Shown here piece by piece: positions 51,201-61,150 of a DNA stretch of 64,000 nt (its first letter is position 1; the number at the start of each line of letters is the position of its first letter). A model generated the notes under the pieces. That model had not been told where the DNA came from and made no database searches. It saw nothing but the letters and a program-made list of their open reading frames with translations. Origin of the DNA: CAXBNB01 sp049115735 (GTDB taxonomy: Bacteria; Bacteroidota; Bacteroidia; Cytophagales; Cyclobacteriaceae). A program made the translations under genes and the position numbers. The stretch lies in the NCBI GenBank assembly GCA_049115735.1, contig JAGDZP010000005.1, forward strand, positions 62,001-126,000. The letters are read 5' to 3'.

Positions 51201-54200
51201 TCACCTCATCATCCTCAAGGAAGTTATCTCCATTGGTCTCTGCGTGGAGGAACATCTTCAAGCGTCCATAGTTCAAGAGGTCAAGTCCCACATTTTTAAA
51301 TACAGCACGTGCATCACCATCTTCTAATCCTTCAACACATACCCTTAGAGACTGTTCATTATTTCTTCGTTGAATGGTCGTGGTGTTATCCAAGTCTCTA
51401 TTCAAACCAGGAGGAACAACATAGGGCGATTTTCCCTCCGAAGCAACACTGTTTTCTTCCACATTCACTACAGATACATCAAAGTCCGAAGTTGTTGTTT
51501 CAGGAATCTCACTAAACCCACTTTGCTCCAGATTTTCTTCAAATTTTCTCCACTGACTACCCACCAACTGAAATTTGGCAAACCTCAATACTACTGGTTG
51601 TCTCCAGCCAGTCATATACATTCTGTAAAATTTGATAGACTCAAATGTCGGGTTACCAAAAATGTTGTCCGGGTTCCTAACTGGAACTCTGAATAAGAAC
51701 CAATTGACTCCCTGGTTGTCCTGGATTTTATCGATAATATGCCCTTTACCAATATCCAGTTCTCCTGGTGCCAAAGGGATTTTATACTCGAAATACTCCT
51801 CAGTGTCGGATATCGTGTTATCATTGTTTAAGTCTTCATTGTCAGGGATATTTGTTGATGTTGCCGTGAAATCTCCAGTTCCTGCGTCCACAGGAGAATT
51901 GTTTTCCGTTCCGTTGAATTGCTTATACCTCTCTAATATTTTGGCATCACTTTGATCATAGGAAGGGTCCAGAAAATATTTGAAATCATCTGCTGATACA
52001 TCACTGATTATGCGTGCTCGAGCATTGGAACTCAACCCTGGAACAGAATTGTAGTCAGGAAATTCAGAGAATATAGCTTCTTCGTCAGAGCCCAATCCAT
52101 CAAACCCTACATCCTGATTGGCTCTCCCTTCTGCTGACGAATTATCAAAAAAGTCGGTCAGGTATTGAAGGGTGGTTACCTTACCCCATTCTGTGTTGGT
52201 AGTGTTTTCCGATGTGCCGTCAGAGGGTAGACCGTTTTCGAAAGCATGACGGTTGTCCTTCATCAAGTCCTCTGATATGCTACCAAAGTTGAATATCAGT
52301 TCTCCGCCAGTGGAGTTGTTTTGATTGAAGAGACCATCCAGTACTTTTCCATTGTCCCCTAAAACGAAAGGATCCATCATCCAAAATTCGAGATATTCTA
52401 CATTGGTTTTGTTCCAGTTTACCTCATTCACATTGGCACGAGTTATCCCACCAAAGTTTCTTTCCGGGTTATTTAGAAGACCATCAGGTGTGAGGTTTGG
52501 GTTATAGTTATAGGGTCCCCTTTCACTTGGATAGTAGGCTAAATCAAAGATTGGTTCATTGGTATTGACAATTTGACGATCACGTTGTTTGAATATCTCT
52601 TGAGGCAGAAGAGGCTTTACGTAACTATTCATGAGATCGTCATCCGAAATGTTATCGGGGCGATTACCTCCTCCGGTACGATAAAAGGTGTTATCAATGA
52701 CGTACCAGGCAAGCTTTGCCCGACGATATCCATGGCCTAAGTTATTGGCACCATTATCAATAACAAATCTGTTGTTAGTGGTCTCAGGAGTTGCGGCCAA
52801 TTTCCATGGAATATGACCCCCTCCAATGTTTATCGGTATGGCTGCATTTTCAAAATCATCGATATACGATGTACCATCACCGTTCACAATATTTGATGTA
52901 CCCGGAATGATCTGGGCAAATTCTCCATTAAAACTGAAGTTCGATTTCTCCTTGGTGTTTAGAATAGGCAGGGCATCTATCATCTTGGTTAGAAACCGCG
53001 ACTCACTCTGGTAATTCAAAGCCAAACCATATTTAGTGTTTTTTGTTGGCTCATCCCCGACACTAAACCTCGTAATACCGCCAGGCCGTTCGTTCAAATG
53101 CAAAATCGTTGCATTGATATTGAAGTTGTCGTTGAATCTGTAGTCAAAGTCTGCCCCAGTTAGCCACCGGGTCTGAAAATTGAAGAGGTCGGCCTTTTCG
53201 TATGAAATCTGAATATCCTTTCCTGAATTGAGAATGCCGTCATCGATTATCCTCACCACCCCCAATCTACCATCAACAGTATAGTGCAATCCCTGTGTCA
53301 GTATGGTGCCTCCCGCATTCACTACCACAGATGATTCATCTATGTTAATCCCTTCCAGTCGTATTTCACTGGCCGAACCGGACTGGAAACTACCTAAAAT
53401 AAAATACTTGTTTTTAGAGGCCACCTGCTGAGCGGCTATTCGGGTTGTTCGGTAAAGCGTGTCAAAAACGTATCTATTTATTAGAGCCTGTTCATTATCC
53501 CGAAAGTGGCTAGCAAGTGTCCTACCAAACGGTTCCAAAACAGGAAAAATAATGTTTCCATTTTCCTTATCGACGGTAATGCCTGGTATAAAGTCAAAGT
53601 TACCGTCCCTTTGCCTATCTCCGTTTCGGTTCAATTCATCCAATTGTAAAAGGCGTACCAAAGGAATATCCTTCGTCTCAGCTCCAACATTCAAACTGGG
53701 GTTGTCTATGTTAGTTAAATCATCCCGATAGTTGATCCGTAACGTAAACCCTTCTTCACTCAATCGATAGGCATTGAGGTAGTAAACGTTCTTCATCATC
53801 AGATCCCAGGTAGGTACATTGGTACTGATCTTTGTGGGCCTCAATAGTTTCAATAAAATCAAATCATCATCTGGCCGGCCTTGATAATCTTCTGCCAGCT
53901 CACCTACCTGGTATCTCTGACCATTATAGGTGTATTCATAAGATACGGCGAGCATCTCATCGTTTTGTAGTCTTCTCAAGAGAGATATATATCCCAATTG
54001 CCTATTCCAGGAATACTCACGAGGATCGAGCTTTCGTGCAGCTGTGATCGTCTCAAAATCTCGAGTTTTCTGCATCGAAAGGTTGTTGGATAGATAATCT
54101 GCCGCACTTTCTATACTCCGAATGTCAGGTACATCTATTAAGTCGTCATAGAGGTTGTTGGCACTGTTGTCGGATGGGCCTGGTACCCTGCCAGCCACTG

Positions 54201-55371
54201 AATTATTGAATACTCTTGATCCTTCACCCAAATCCATCACACCTACAATGTTTCTTAAGGTTTGGGTTTCGTTATTTCTATTAAGAATGTACACTTCCAC
54301 ACGGGTCACGTTTACCCCGGATATAACCTGTGGCAAACGAGACAACCATCGTTCATAATTGTCCCTGAAAAAGTGACCAAGAAAAAAGTGCCGATTTTCG
54401 TCATAGTCTGATGCCCTTACTTCGAATTCCCTTCCTTGAAACCCACTTGGGATATTGAGCACTTCGTTACGACCCTGCTGCCTTGACGCGACAGCTGTAA
54501 CAAAGAGTTTTCCAAATTGCAACTGGGTCTTCAATCCGAAAAGACTTTGCCCTCCAGTTATCAAGCTGTTAGATATGGGCATGCTCACATTTCCAACCTC
54601 AATTTTTTTGATGATATCCTCTTCATATCCGGTGTACTCAACTTTTAGGTTATTCTGGAAATCGAAGGAATTGTTGTTATCGAAATTGGCAGATATAGCC
54701 AACTTGTCCCCAATCTTACCGGTTACATTCATCGACACCTGCTGGTTGTAGTTGAAGCCACCAGTCCGTTGCTGTCGAATGGGTATGGATGGATTTTCTA
54801 TTTTTTGCCACCTTCCGCCAAAGTCCAGGTTCAAAAATCCGTTGGGTTGGATGTCTACATAGCTACCGCCAAATATTCTATCTAACACCGGACTGACAAA
54901 GAGTTTGGGAAGGAGCCGTCTTCCACTTACTGCACTTTCTCCATCCAAACCGGTGGACTTATCCTTCCAATAACCCTTTACCATTTGCTTTCCCTGGTAG
55001 TTTTTGAACTCTTCGAGAGACATGGTGCTGATTGGTCGATAATTTATGTTACCAATTTTTTCATAGATGGTATAGTTCATACCTGTATCAATCTCCACAT
55101 CCATCTTCAGGCTTGCAGGATCCTGCAAGCGCAGTGGAGAACCACTTTGTCGATTTGAAAATGGGTCGCCAAATCTGTCGCGAGGAACAAAGGTGGGGCG
55201 AAAGCTTGGGGTATAGGGTTTTGCTTTTAACGAATCAAGTTTAGTGGAGTCGGTTTTGGTGCTATCCAGCTGGACTTGAAAGAGCAAAGTCCTTCCCCAT
55301 GTCTGGAAGCTTGTCCCAGCCCAAAGAAGTAACACCAACGAAGATATTATGTGGAATTTAATCCGGATCAA
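48235..55371 (-). CDS. sprA: Type IX secretion outer-membrane translocon protein SprA (Sov)
   Basis: 2,378 residues, in the usual 2,300-2,500 range. Signal peptide near the N-terminus (IISSLVLLLWAG). The whole sequence has the SprA pattern: an early segment with GSYVDIQPNGFLNLDFGGRWQK, MNVTGKIGDKLAISANFDNN and LKVEYTGYEEDIIKKIEVGNVSMP, a long central part with NVEYLEFWMMDPF and RVPVRNPDNIFGNPTFESIKFYRMYMTGW, and a C-terminal barrel ending in FGIQLRFSLAQ. SprA forms the very large single-chain barrel through which T9SS cargo passes; in gliding species it is also needed for movement. Gene order with ruvA upstream and gcvH downstream is conserved. Confidence 0.98.
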   Translation of the reverse strand: MIRIKFHIISSLVLLLWAGTSFQTWGRTLLFQVQLDSTKTDSTKLDSLKAKPYTPSFRPTFVPRDRFGDPFSNRQSGSPLRLQDPASLKMDVEIDTGMNYTIYEKIGNINYRPISTMSLEEFKNYQGKQMVKGYWKDKSTGLDGESAVSGRRLLPKLFVSPVLDRIFGGSYVDIQPNGFLNLDFGGRWQKIENPSIPIRQQRTGGFNYNQQVSMNVTGKIGDKLAISANFDNNNSFDFQNNLKVEYTGYEEDIIKKIEVGNVSMPISNSLITGGQSLFGLKTQLQFGKLFVTAVASRQQGRNEVLNIPSGFQGREFEVRASDYDENRHFFLGHFFRDNYERWLSRLPQVISGVNVTRVEVYILNRNNETQTLRNIVGVMDLGEGSRVFNNSVAGRVPGPSDNSANNLYDDLIDVPDIRSIESAADYLSNNLSMQKTRDFETITAARKLDPREYSWNRQLGYISLLRRLQNDEMLAVSYEYTYNGQRYQVGELAEDYQGRPDDDLILLKLLRPTKISTNVPTWDLMMKNVYYLNAYRLSEEGFTLRINYRDDLTNIDNPSLNVGAETKDIPLVRLLQLDELNRNGDRQRDGNFDFIPGITVDKENGNIIFPVLEPFGRTLASHFRDNEQALINRYVFDTLYRTTRIAAQQVASKNKYFILGSFQSGSASEIRLEGINIDESSVVVNAGGTILTQGLHYTVDGRLGVVRIIDDGILNSGKDIQISYEKADLFNFQTRWLTGADFDYRFNDNFNINATILHLNERPGGITRFSVGDEPTKNTKYGLALNYQSESRFLTKMIDALPILNTKEKSNFSFNGEFAQIIPGTSNIVNGDGTSYIDDFENAAIPINIGGGHIPWKLAATPETTNNRFVIDNGANNLGHGYRRAKLAWYVIDNTFYRTGGGNRPDNISDDDLMNSYVKPLLPQEIFKQRDRQIVNTNEPIFDLAYYPSERGPYNYNPNLTPDGLLNNPERNFGGITRANVNEVNWNKTNVEYLEFWMMDPFVLGDNGKVLDGLFNQNNSTGGELIFNFGSISEDLMKDNRHAFENGLPSDGTSENTTNTEWGKVTTLQYLTDFFDNSSAEGRANQDVGFDGLGSDEEAIFSEFPDYNSVPGLSSNARARIISDVSADDFKYFLDPSYDQSDAKILERYKQFNGTENNSPVDAGTGDFTATSTNIPDNEDLNNDNTISDTEEYFEYKIPLAPGELDIGKGHIIDKIQDNQGVNWFLFRVPVRNPDNIFGNPTFESIKFYRMYMTGWRQPVVLRFAKFQLVGSQWRKFEENLEQSGFSEIPETTTSDFDVSVVNVEENSVASEGKSPYVVPPGLNRDLDNTTTIQRRNNEQSLRVCVEGLEDGDARAVFKNVGLDLLNYGRLKMFLHAETNGDNFLEDDEVTAFLRFGRDFVENYYEIEVPLKITPSDLAASGDELARLVWPEENEIDIAIDELYALKLRRDREGFFQEQPYTQKSENGKYSLTVEGNPKMSSVQTLMIGVRNPKSDDLQDKSICIWANELRVGDFDTQAGYAVNARMSTKLADFARVNASARFTSIGFGSIQQRISERTRDETIQYDISADINVDKLIPGKHGIKIPMYVATEKTVVTPKYDPLDQDLPLEAAVLSFESEKERQEYRTKVQDRTTRKAINFSNVRKEKVNPESKSHIYDIENFSFNYAFSESITSGINTDAFIEKNYRGGLAYNFSPSPTPIEPFKNVGFLDGKYLALIKDFNFSLMPNNLSVRAEVDRRFTKRQLRNSDLTTDGIDPYYEKYFNFNRSYGLRWNLTKSLSIDYSARTRAIVDEPEGDLDTQEKRDSVMYNLRHFGRMKNFDQTMGANYRLPLDKIPLTDWISADLRYSVGYNWNGGSVDQIEEFGNIISNNRDRSVNSKVDMVKLYNKVGFLKEINTPKRRQTSRRSQPTVKQDTTKQSGFGVFKGLLRMVMSLRSINATYAKRERTILPGFKPRAYLFGLDSGLNAPGTGFIFGSQDPSIRFKAAENGWLVRNPFFTSAFNQNMSEDLGLKANIEPFNDLKIQVDMKRTSSGDFQEIFRYDSLDNQYNSLTPTRSGSYSVSFFSLNTAFRKDNAENLSQTFAEFEAFRSVIQDRLNSSTTAGEYSINSQDVLVPSFIAAYSGRDPTTVNLTPFPKIPLPNWRVDYAGLSKLPIFEDLVSSINLTHSYSSVFRISNFTNSLLYDSNTTPLDLSNDITNYPRASIPNDNGLIPVYILNEVTIAERFSPLIGINIRTKSRSTVKAEWKKERNLTLNLSNSQITEIQSSDVSIDFGVTKKDWKIPFKVNGRTMTIKNDVQFRVTFTVRDTKTVQRKIDDVTTITAGNINYQFRPTVSYVANEKMNITMYFERNINQPRVSNSYPRATTAFGIQLRFSLAQ

Positions 55372-55390
55372 ACGCTCTCTCTTAATGTGC

Positions 55391-55984
55391 TCAGGCCCTT
55401 TTGAGGGCTAATTTAATTAATTCTTCCAGACTTACATTACCATCATTTTCTTTGATAATTCTGTCTAGTGATTTTTCTGCTGCTGCCTTATTTATTCCCA
55501 AAGTAACCAATGCGGATAACGCTTCATTTTTCACACTATTGTCTTTGGACAGACTAATACCAACAGCCCTCTCCAGAAGATCATCTTTAGACATCTTATC
55601 TTTCAATTCCAGGATAATTCTTTGAGCCGTTTTTTGGCCAATTCCTTTCACTCCAGAAATGGTCTTAACATCACCGTTTACTATGGCAGCTTGCAGTTCC
55701 CCCGCCGACAATGAAGACAAAACCATAAGTGCTGTGGATGGCCCCACACCGGAAATTGAAATGAGGTCGAGAAAGCGTTTTTTTTCTGATTCCTCATGAA
55801 AACCATACAAGGTTTGAGCATCTTCCTTTACATGAAAGTGCGTGAAAATCCTGGTAGTCGTGGCATCTTTTAGGTGCCCATAGGTATTCAGTGATATTTT
55901 TATTTCATATCCAATTCCCCCAACTTCGATAACCAGAAAAGTTGGGTCCTTGGTTACGATTTCTCCTTTCAGAAATGTAATCAT
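55391..55984 (-). CDS. ruvA: Holliday junction DNA helicase subunit RuvA
   Basis: 197 residues. OB-fold N-terminal domain (MITFLKGEIVTKDPTFLVIEVGGIGYEIKIS), two helix-hairpin-helix motifs (ISGVGPSTALMVLSSL and VKGIGQKTAQRIILELK), and the C-terminal RuvB-binding three-helix domain (ALVTLGINKAAAEKSLDRII). RuvA tetramers bind Holliday junctions and load RuvB. Six bases separate it from maeB upstream and 19 from sprA downstream, so these form one transcript. Confidence 0.97.
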   Translation of the reverse strand: MITFLKGEIVTKDPTFLVIEVGGIGYEIKISLNTYGHLKDATTTRIFTHFHVKEDAQTLYGFHEESEKKRFLDLISISGVGPSTALMVLSSLSAGELQAAIVNGDVKTISGVKGIGQKTAQRIILELKDKMSKDDLLERAVGISLSKDNSVKNEALSALVTLGINKAAAEKSLDRIIKENDGNVSLEELIKLALKRA

Positions 55985-55989
55985 TTGTT

Positions 55990-58260
55990 CTAATTGTGTT
56001 TTGAAGTTTGTGCATCAACCACTGCTATGGCAGCCATGTTGAAAATGTCCCGAGCGGAACTACCATTTTGTAATATGTGAACAGGCTTTTTCATTCCCAT
56101 CAGTATCGGCCCTATTGCCTCGCTACCGCCTATTTCCATCAGTAGATTATAAGCGATATTAGAAGAAGTCAGGTCAGGAAATATTAGTGTGTTTACATTT
56201 TCCCCTGCCAATTCACTAAAAGGGTATGCCTTTGACATTAATTTTTTATTCAGTGCCACATTGGCTTGAACTTCTCCATCTATCTTTAATTCCGGCCACT
56301 TGACCTTTGCTATCTCCACAGCACGTGAGGTTTTTGACGGAACTTCACCCTTCGGAGACCCAAAGTTTGAATAAGAAAGTACGGCCATTTTCGGCTCAAA
56401 ATCAAAGAACCTGACGGCTCGTGCGGAAAGCCCAATAATGTCTACAAGCTGCTCGGCAGTTGGGTCTATATTCACAGAAGTATCCGCAAGAAAGAAGGTG
56501 CCCTTTTTGCTCCTGATAATATACATGCCACCAACCCTTTCTACCTCATCATCCACACCAATAATTTGTAGTGCAGGTCGGATACACTTGGCATACTCAC
56601 TGAGTAGTCCCGAAATGAGGGCATCTGCAGCACCAACCTCCACCATCATGGCGCCAAAATAATTCCTATCCAGCATTCTGGATTCTCCCTCATAGAGCGA
56701 AATACCTTTACGCTTTCTTTTTTCATAAAGAAGCTTGCCATATTCCGCTCTCAACTCATCCGCATAAAACGGATCTATAATTTCGCAATCATCAAGATCC
56801 AATTCATTTTCTTTGACGAGTTTTTCGATTTTAGTCACATTACCGAGCAGAACAGGAACGGCTATTCCTTCATCTCTTACCATTTGCACCGCCTTCAATA
56901 TCTTCAGATTATCCGCTTCGGCAAACACAATACGTTTCGGGGATTTTTTCGCCTGACTTATTATTCTGGCCAATATTCTTTTCTCTGCACCAACCCTTTC
57001 TTCAAGCTCGGCTTTGTAATGCTCCCAATCGTAAATATCAAGGTCTGCTACATCGCTATCCATTGCGGCTTTAGCTACAGCTGGAGATATTGTGGAAATA
57101 AGCCTAGGGTCTAGCGGCTTTGGTATAAGATATTCTTTACCAAATTTTATTGGTGATCCGCCATACGCTTTGCTGACCAGGTCAGGAACTGATTGTTTGG
57201 CCAATTCGGATAAAGCAGTTACTGCAGCCAGTTTCATTTCTTCATTGATAGTGGTAGCCCTCACATCGAGTGCCCCGCGGAAAATGTAAGGAAAGCCGAG
57301 CACGTTATTCACCTGATTTGGGTGGTCGCTTCTGCCAGTAGCCATTACAACATCAGGTCTTGTGGACATAGCTAGGTCATAAGCGATTTCCGGCGTAGGG
57401 TTGGCAAGTGCAAATACTATTGGGTCATCAGACATGGACAGCAAGTTGTCTGGGCTTAAAACATTGCCCATAGACAGTCCAAGAAACATATCTGCACCTT
57501 TGATCGCCTCATCGAGGGTAGTCACATCTCTATCAGTCGCATATCTCGACTTCATCTCGTTTAGATCATTACGATCTTTCCGCAGCACACCACGGCTATC
57601 GAGCATGATGATGTTTTCTCTTTTTACACCAATTTTCACATATAAGTCTGTACAGGATATCGCAGCACCACCTGCACCATTCACCACCACTTTTACCTCA
57701 TCTATCTTCTTCCCAACAACGATTAATGCATTTAGCAGTGCTGCACTTGAAATGATTGCTGTGCCATGCTGGTCATCATGCATCACGGGAATGTTCATCT
57801 GCTCACGGAGTTCCCTTTCTATTTGAAAGCTCTCAGGAGCCTTAATATCTTCCAGGTTGATACCCCCAAAGGTAGGTTCCAGTGCCCTCACTATTTTGAT
57901 GAAAGCATCCGGGTTTTCCTCCGCTACTTCAATATCAAATACATCAATCCCAGCAAATTTTTTGAACAAAACCCCCTTTCCTTCCATAACAGGCTTGGAG
58001 GCCTCAGGACCGATGTTGCCTAATCCTAGTACCGCGGTACCGTTGGAGATTACTCCCACAAGATTTCCCTTTGCAGTATATTGATAAACATCGGTTGGAT
58101 TTTTTGCTATTTCGAGGCAGGGTTCCGCCACACCAGGTGAATAAGCCAATGCTAAATCCCGTTGTGTAGTAAGGGGCTTTGTTGGGCTTACCTCTATCTT
58201 CCCGGGCACAGGGTCCGAGTGGAATAATAAGGCATCCTTCTTTCTGGATTTTGCACTCAT
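55990..58260 (-). CDS. maeB: NADP-dependent malic enzyme with phosphotransacetylase-like C-terminus
   Basis: 756 residues from the ATG at 58260; the frame reaches a TTG at 58302, but MSAKSRKKDALLFHSDPVPG is the usual start. Residues 1-430 form the malic enzyme part (ALAYSPGVAEPC, AVLGLGNIGPEASKPVMEGK, IPVMHDDQHGTAIISSAALLNAL, VVVNGAGGAAISC). Residues about 440-756 form a Pta-like domain (KRIVFAEADNLKILKAVQMV, LISGLLSEYAKCIRPALQIIG), which in this class lacks transacetylase activity and serves allosteric control. It decarboxylates malate to pyruvate with NADPH formation. Confidence 0.97.
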   Translation of the reverse strand: MSAKSRKKDALLFHSDPVPGKIEVSPTKPLTTQRDLALAYSPGVAEPCLEIAKNPTDVYQYTAKGNLVGVISNGTAVLGLGNIGPEASKPVMEGKGVLFKKFAGIDVFDIEVAEENPDAFIKIVRALEPTFGGINLEDIKAPESFQIERELREQMNIPVMHDDQHGTAIISSAALLNALIVVGKKIDEVKVVVNGAGGAAISCTDLYVKIGVKRENIIMLDSRGVLRKDRNDLNEMKSRYATDRDVTTLDEAIKGADMFLGLSMGNVLSPDNLLSMSDDPIVFALANPTPEIAYDLAMSTRPDVVMATGRSDHPNQVNNVLGFPYIFRGALDVRATTINEEMKLAAVTALSELAKQSVPDLVSKAYGGSPIKFGKEYLIPKPLDPRLISTISPAVAKAAMDSDVADLDIYDWEHYKAELEERVGAEKRILARIISQAKKSPKRIVFAEADNLKILKAVQMVRDEGIAVPVLLGNVTKIEKLVKENELDLDDCEIIDPFYADELRAEYGKLLYEKRKRKGISLYEGESRMLDRNYFGAMMVEVGAADALISGLLSEYAKCIRPALQIIGVDDEVERVGGMYIIRSKKGTFFLADTSVNIDPTAEQLVDIIGLSARAVRFFDFEPKMAVLSYSNFGSPKGEVPSKTSRAVEIAKVKWPELKIDGEVQANVALNKKLMSKAYPFSELAGENVNTLIFPDLTSSNIAYNLLMEIGGSEAIGPILMGMKKPVHILQNGSSARDIFNMAAIAVVDAQTSKHN

Positions 58261-58425
58261 TTGGGTTATGGTTGATATAAAATCCTGTGACTCCTCATGC
58301 AAGTTATCCTACAGAGAATCAGGAGGTTTTACTGTTTTGAACTAATCCCTCAAAGATGACTAAAATTTGCCAATTCAGGGCTTGGAAGAGTCTTTTTTGT
58401 TTGAGATGGGAAGGCCGATTTAATA

Positions 58426-59517
58426 CTATTTTTTGGCTGCCAATTCCTGACCGGATTTGAAAGTGGACACGATCACTTCCATTTCTCTCATGAATTCTCG
58501 TTTTTCATAACCTGGACGGTACACATAGCCCTCAAGGTAATACATTCGCTTCTGAGATTCATCCACAAATACATAGCTTACATACCCTCCGCCTCCGGAA
58601 ATATCACTAAACTTCCATAGGCCCCTGGTTTCTTTGGCATACTTCCCATTGAAATTGACCTCTTTGACATGATGTGGGACTACATCTTGAATAGTCATAA
58701 AAATTTCAGGCTTTTGAGAATCTCTAAGGTATTTCCTGGTGATTTTCTCACGATACGCCACCGGGTCGTCAAAAGGTTCTTTGGAAGTATACGGTTCGTA
58801 GTGAACAAATACATTTTTCTCATATTCAGGGTCCATAAAACGAATCCAAACAAAATTTTTGTCATTCTTGGCCACATCAAAACCATAAGGAATCCTCAAA
58901 CTAAAGCCATGTTTTTCTTCCAAATTTCTCGTGGCATTTTTCTCTTCTTTCTTAAAAAGTGAAGAGGCTATTCTGCTCTTTTCGATGGACAAAAAATAAT
59001 TTCTCAAAGAAGCCCTGTTCTTTCGAATGTTGGCTATGAGTTTATCCTGCGTTTGCCCGAAAAGGTGTAATATCTCCTGGCCTTTTGCATAAGCATCCTT
59101 ATTCGAAAACTTGAACAGATTAGGGTTTGCCTGAATTTTCTTCAATGACTCTTGAGTCATATAATTTCTCATGGCGGAGCTTTGCCTGCTTTTTTGATCC
59201 AGAGTTGTCACAAAAATCATATTCTTGGCCGCTTTCAAAATGTCATTGAGCTTAAGCGGGTTAATTAGCCGGATGGTAAAATACGACTCCTCTTGTGGCA
59301 GGCCAGGAATTGGATTGGCGAATGTTTTTTTGAGCTCTGCTCCCAAGCTATCGTACCAAAGCACCGAATCCATCACGACCAGGATCACTCCTTCTGCACC
59401 GCGGGCAACAGGCAAATAACTTTTTGTCCGTTTTTCATTCTTTTCAGAAGAACAGGAAAAGAGAACTATCATCCCCAGTATGAAAACCAGGTGACGTGTG
59501 GATCGCAAAACTTTCAT
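58426..59517 (-). CDS. DUF4837 lipoprotein
   Basis: 363 residues with a lipoprotein signal (FILGMIVLFSCSSE). The mature protein has the DUF4837 layout: LPVARGAEGVILVVMDSVLW, LPQEESYFTIRLINP and, near the end, a YEKREFMREMEVIVSTF helix. The family is confined to Bacteroidota and has no known function. The gap to maeB (58261-58425) shows no clear promoter or terminator. Confidence 0.92.
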   Translation of the reverse strand: MKVLRSTRHLVFILGMIVLFSCSSEKNEKRTKSYLPVARGAEGVILVVMDSVLWYDSLGAELKKTFANPIPGLPQEESYFTIRLINPLKLNDILKAAKNMIFVTTLDQKSRQSSAMRNYMTQESLKKIQANPNLFKFSNKDAYAKGQEILHLFGQTQDKLIANIRKNRASLRNYFLSIEKSRIASSLFKKEEKNATRNLEEKHGFSLRIPYGFDVAKNDKNFVWIRFMDPEYEKNVFVHYEPYTSKEPFDDPVAYREKITRKYLRDSQKPEIFMTIQDVVPHHVKEVNFNGKYAKETRGLWKFSDISGGGGYVSYVFVDESQKRMYYLEGYVYRPGYEKREFMREMEVIVSTFKSGQELAAKK

Positions 59518-59587
59518 GCTTTTTTATTTAAAGATATAGGAAGGATAAGATTTAGCCTGCAAGAGAGAATCCAAAATTCAGAAAAAG

Positions 59588-60967
59588 TCACAAACTAATT
59601 CTAAGTTTTTGTCCAGGATTAATACGACTGGTAGTCAGATTATTGAGTTTTTTGAGTTTTTCAATGCTCAGGTCATCAAATTTCTTTGAAATACTCCATA
59701 GAGAATCTCCATATTTTACCATATAATAATTCCCATTTAGTGTGGTAACAGGCTGTGCCGGAGCTGTTTTGGACGTTGTGGCTGGGAGGTTTTTTACCAC
59801 ATAATTAGATTTCGTTTTAGAGTTATAGTAGGGTAGCACCCATATATTTAGCCTCTGCCCTACTCGAATCATGCTGCCCCGTATATTGTTCCACTTCCTC
59901 AGGTCCGATAGTCTGACATGATACCTCTCGGCAATAGTTCCTAGAACATCCCCACTTCGTACCCTATACACCTGCTTTACTCTTCCGTAAGTACTACCGG
60001 GCATATTGCGCGCCAGGTATTCCAACTCCTTTTTCCCAACCTTACTAGCTGTGTCAAGTAAAGCATCTTTCGAAGAATCAATAGCTGCTTTCAAATCCGC
60101 AGGTACTTTTAAAGGATAATTTTTTACCCCTTCAGGTATGGCCCCCCTGATAATTTGTGGGTTAAGCTTGATCATGTCATCCACGCATAGATTGAGTTGC
60201 GAAGCGAAAGTTTCCATGTGAAAGTAGTCGCTGACATGGATGGTATCGTACTCCGGCATGGCTTGAAGGTCAAGCTCTTCTTCAGCGAGGTTATGTTCGT
60301 TGAGATAGTTCATTGTATAGGTGATCGCCACAAACTGAGGAAGGTACGATCGAGTCTCCCGGGGAAGGTATCGGTAAATGTCCCAGAACTTTTTCTTGTA
60401 CCCGGACCTGCGAATGGCGCGTCTTACCCGTCCAGGCCCGGTATTGTAAGCTGCCAGGGCCAACTCCCAATCATTGAACATTTTGTGAAGTTGCTTGAGA
60501 TATCTGCAAGCTGCATCAGTAGCCTGATAGGGATTCATTCTTTCATCTATATACCAGCTTTGCTTCAACTTGTACATTCTACCTGTAGAAGGCATGAATT
60601 GCCATAGACCACCTGCTCCAACTCTGGAAATAGCATTTGACCTGAGTCCCGACTCTACTATAGATAGATATTTTAATTCATCGGGCATTCCATGCCTGGC
60701 AAGCGCTTCTTCGAATATTGGGAAAAACTGATCTCGCTTTTCGACGACACTCCGGGTATAGTCCCGGTCCTTGATCGTGAAATAATCAACAAAGGCCTTC
60801 ACCTTGCTATTGAAATTCAAGGGCATAGTTGATTCTATGCACGATAAGCGATCTTCTACAACTTCGTATGACGCATCGATAATAAGGTCGTACTTCTCAT
60901 CATTTTCTTGTGCGTGTACTGACAAGATTGAGATAAAGACCAAACTAATTGCAATTAATTTCTTCAC
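59588..60967 (-). CDS. MltD-like lytic transglycosylase with two LysM domains
   Basis: 459 residues (GTG start). Signal peptide to about residue 20 (SVHAQ). The SLT domain (about 85-215) carries catalytic E105 in LSIVESGLRSNAISRVGAGGLWQFMPSTGR and ALAAYNTGPGRVRRAI. Two LysM modules follow: about 334-378 (VYRVRSGDVLGTIAERYHV) and about 414-459 (YYMVKYGDSLWSISKKF). It binds and cleaves peptidoglycan from the periplasm. Unlike E. coli MltD no lipobox is seen. Confidence 0.94.
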   Translation of the reverse strand: MKKLIAISLVFISILSVHAQENDEKYDLIIDASYEVVEDRLSCIESTMPLNFNSKVKAFVDYFTIKDRDYTRSVVEKRDQFFPIFEEALARHGMPDELKYLSIVESGLRSNAISRVGAGGLWQFMPSTGRMYKLKQSWYIDERMNPYQATDAACRYLKQLHKMFNDWELALAAYNTGPGRVRRAIRRSGYKKKFWDIYRYLPRETRSYLPQFVAITYTMNYLNEHNLAEEELDLQAMPEYDTIHVSDYFHMETFASQLNLCVDDMIKLNPQIIRGAIPEGVKNYPLKVPADLKAAIDSSKDALLDTASKVGKKELEYLARNMPGSTYGRVKQVYRVRSGDVLGTIAERYHVRLSDLRKWNNIRGSMIRVGQRLNIWVLPYYNSKTKSNYVVKNLPATTSKTAPAQPVTTLNGNYYMVKYGDSLWSISKKFDDLSIEKLKKLNNLTTSRINPGQKLRISL

Positions 60968-61150
60968 CTGTTCTACTTTGTTGCTTTTAGCAAATTATAA
61001 TAAAATTCGTCGGCCGAAAATTTCTATGAAAGAAATTTGCAACAAACTATCTGGAATGTCTGAACGAAGATCAGACTCCTAATATTGAAATGGTGGTTTA
61101 TGTAGGTTGGCCAGAAACTGTCTGCTTCTGGCTGGTGGAGTGAATTTCCC

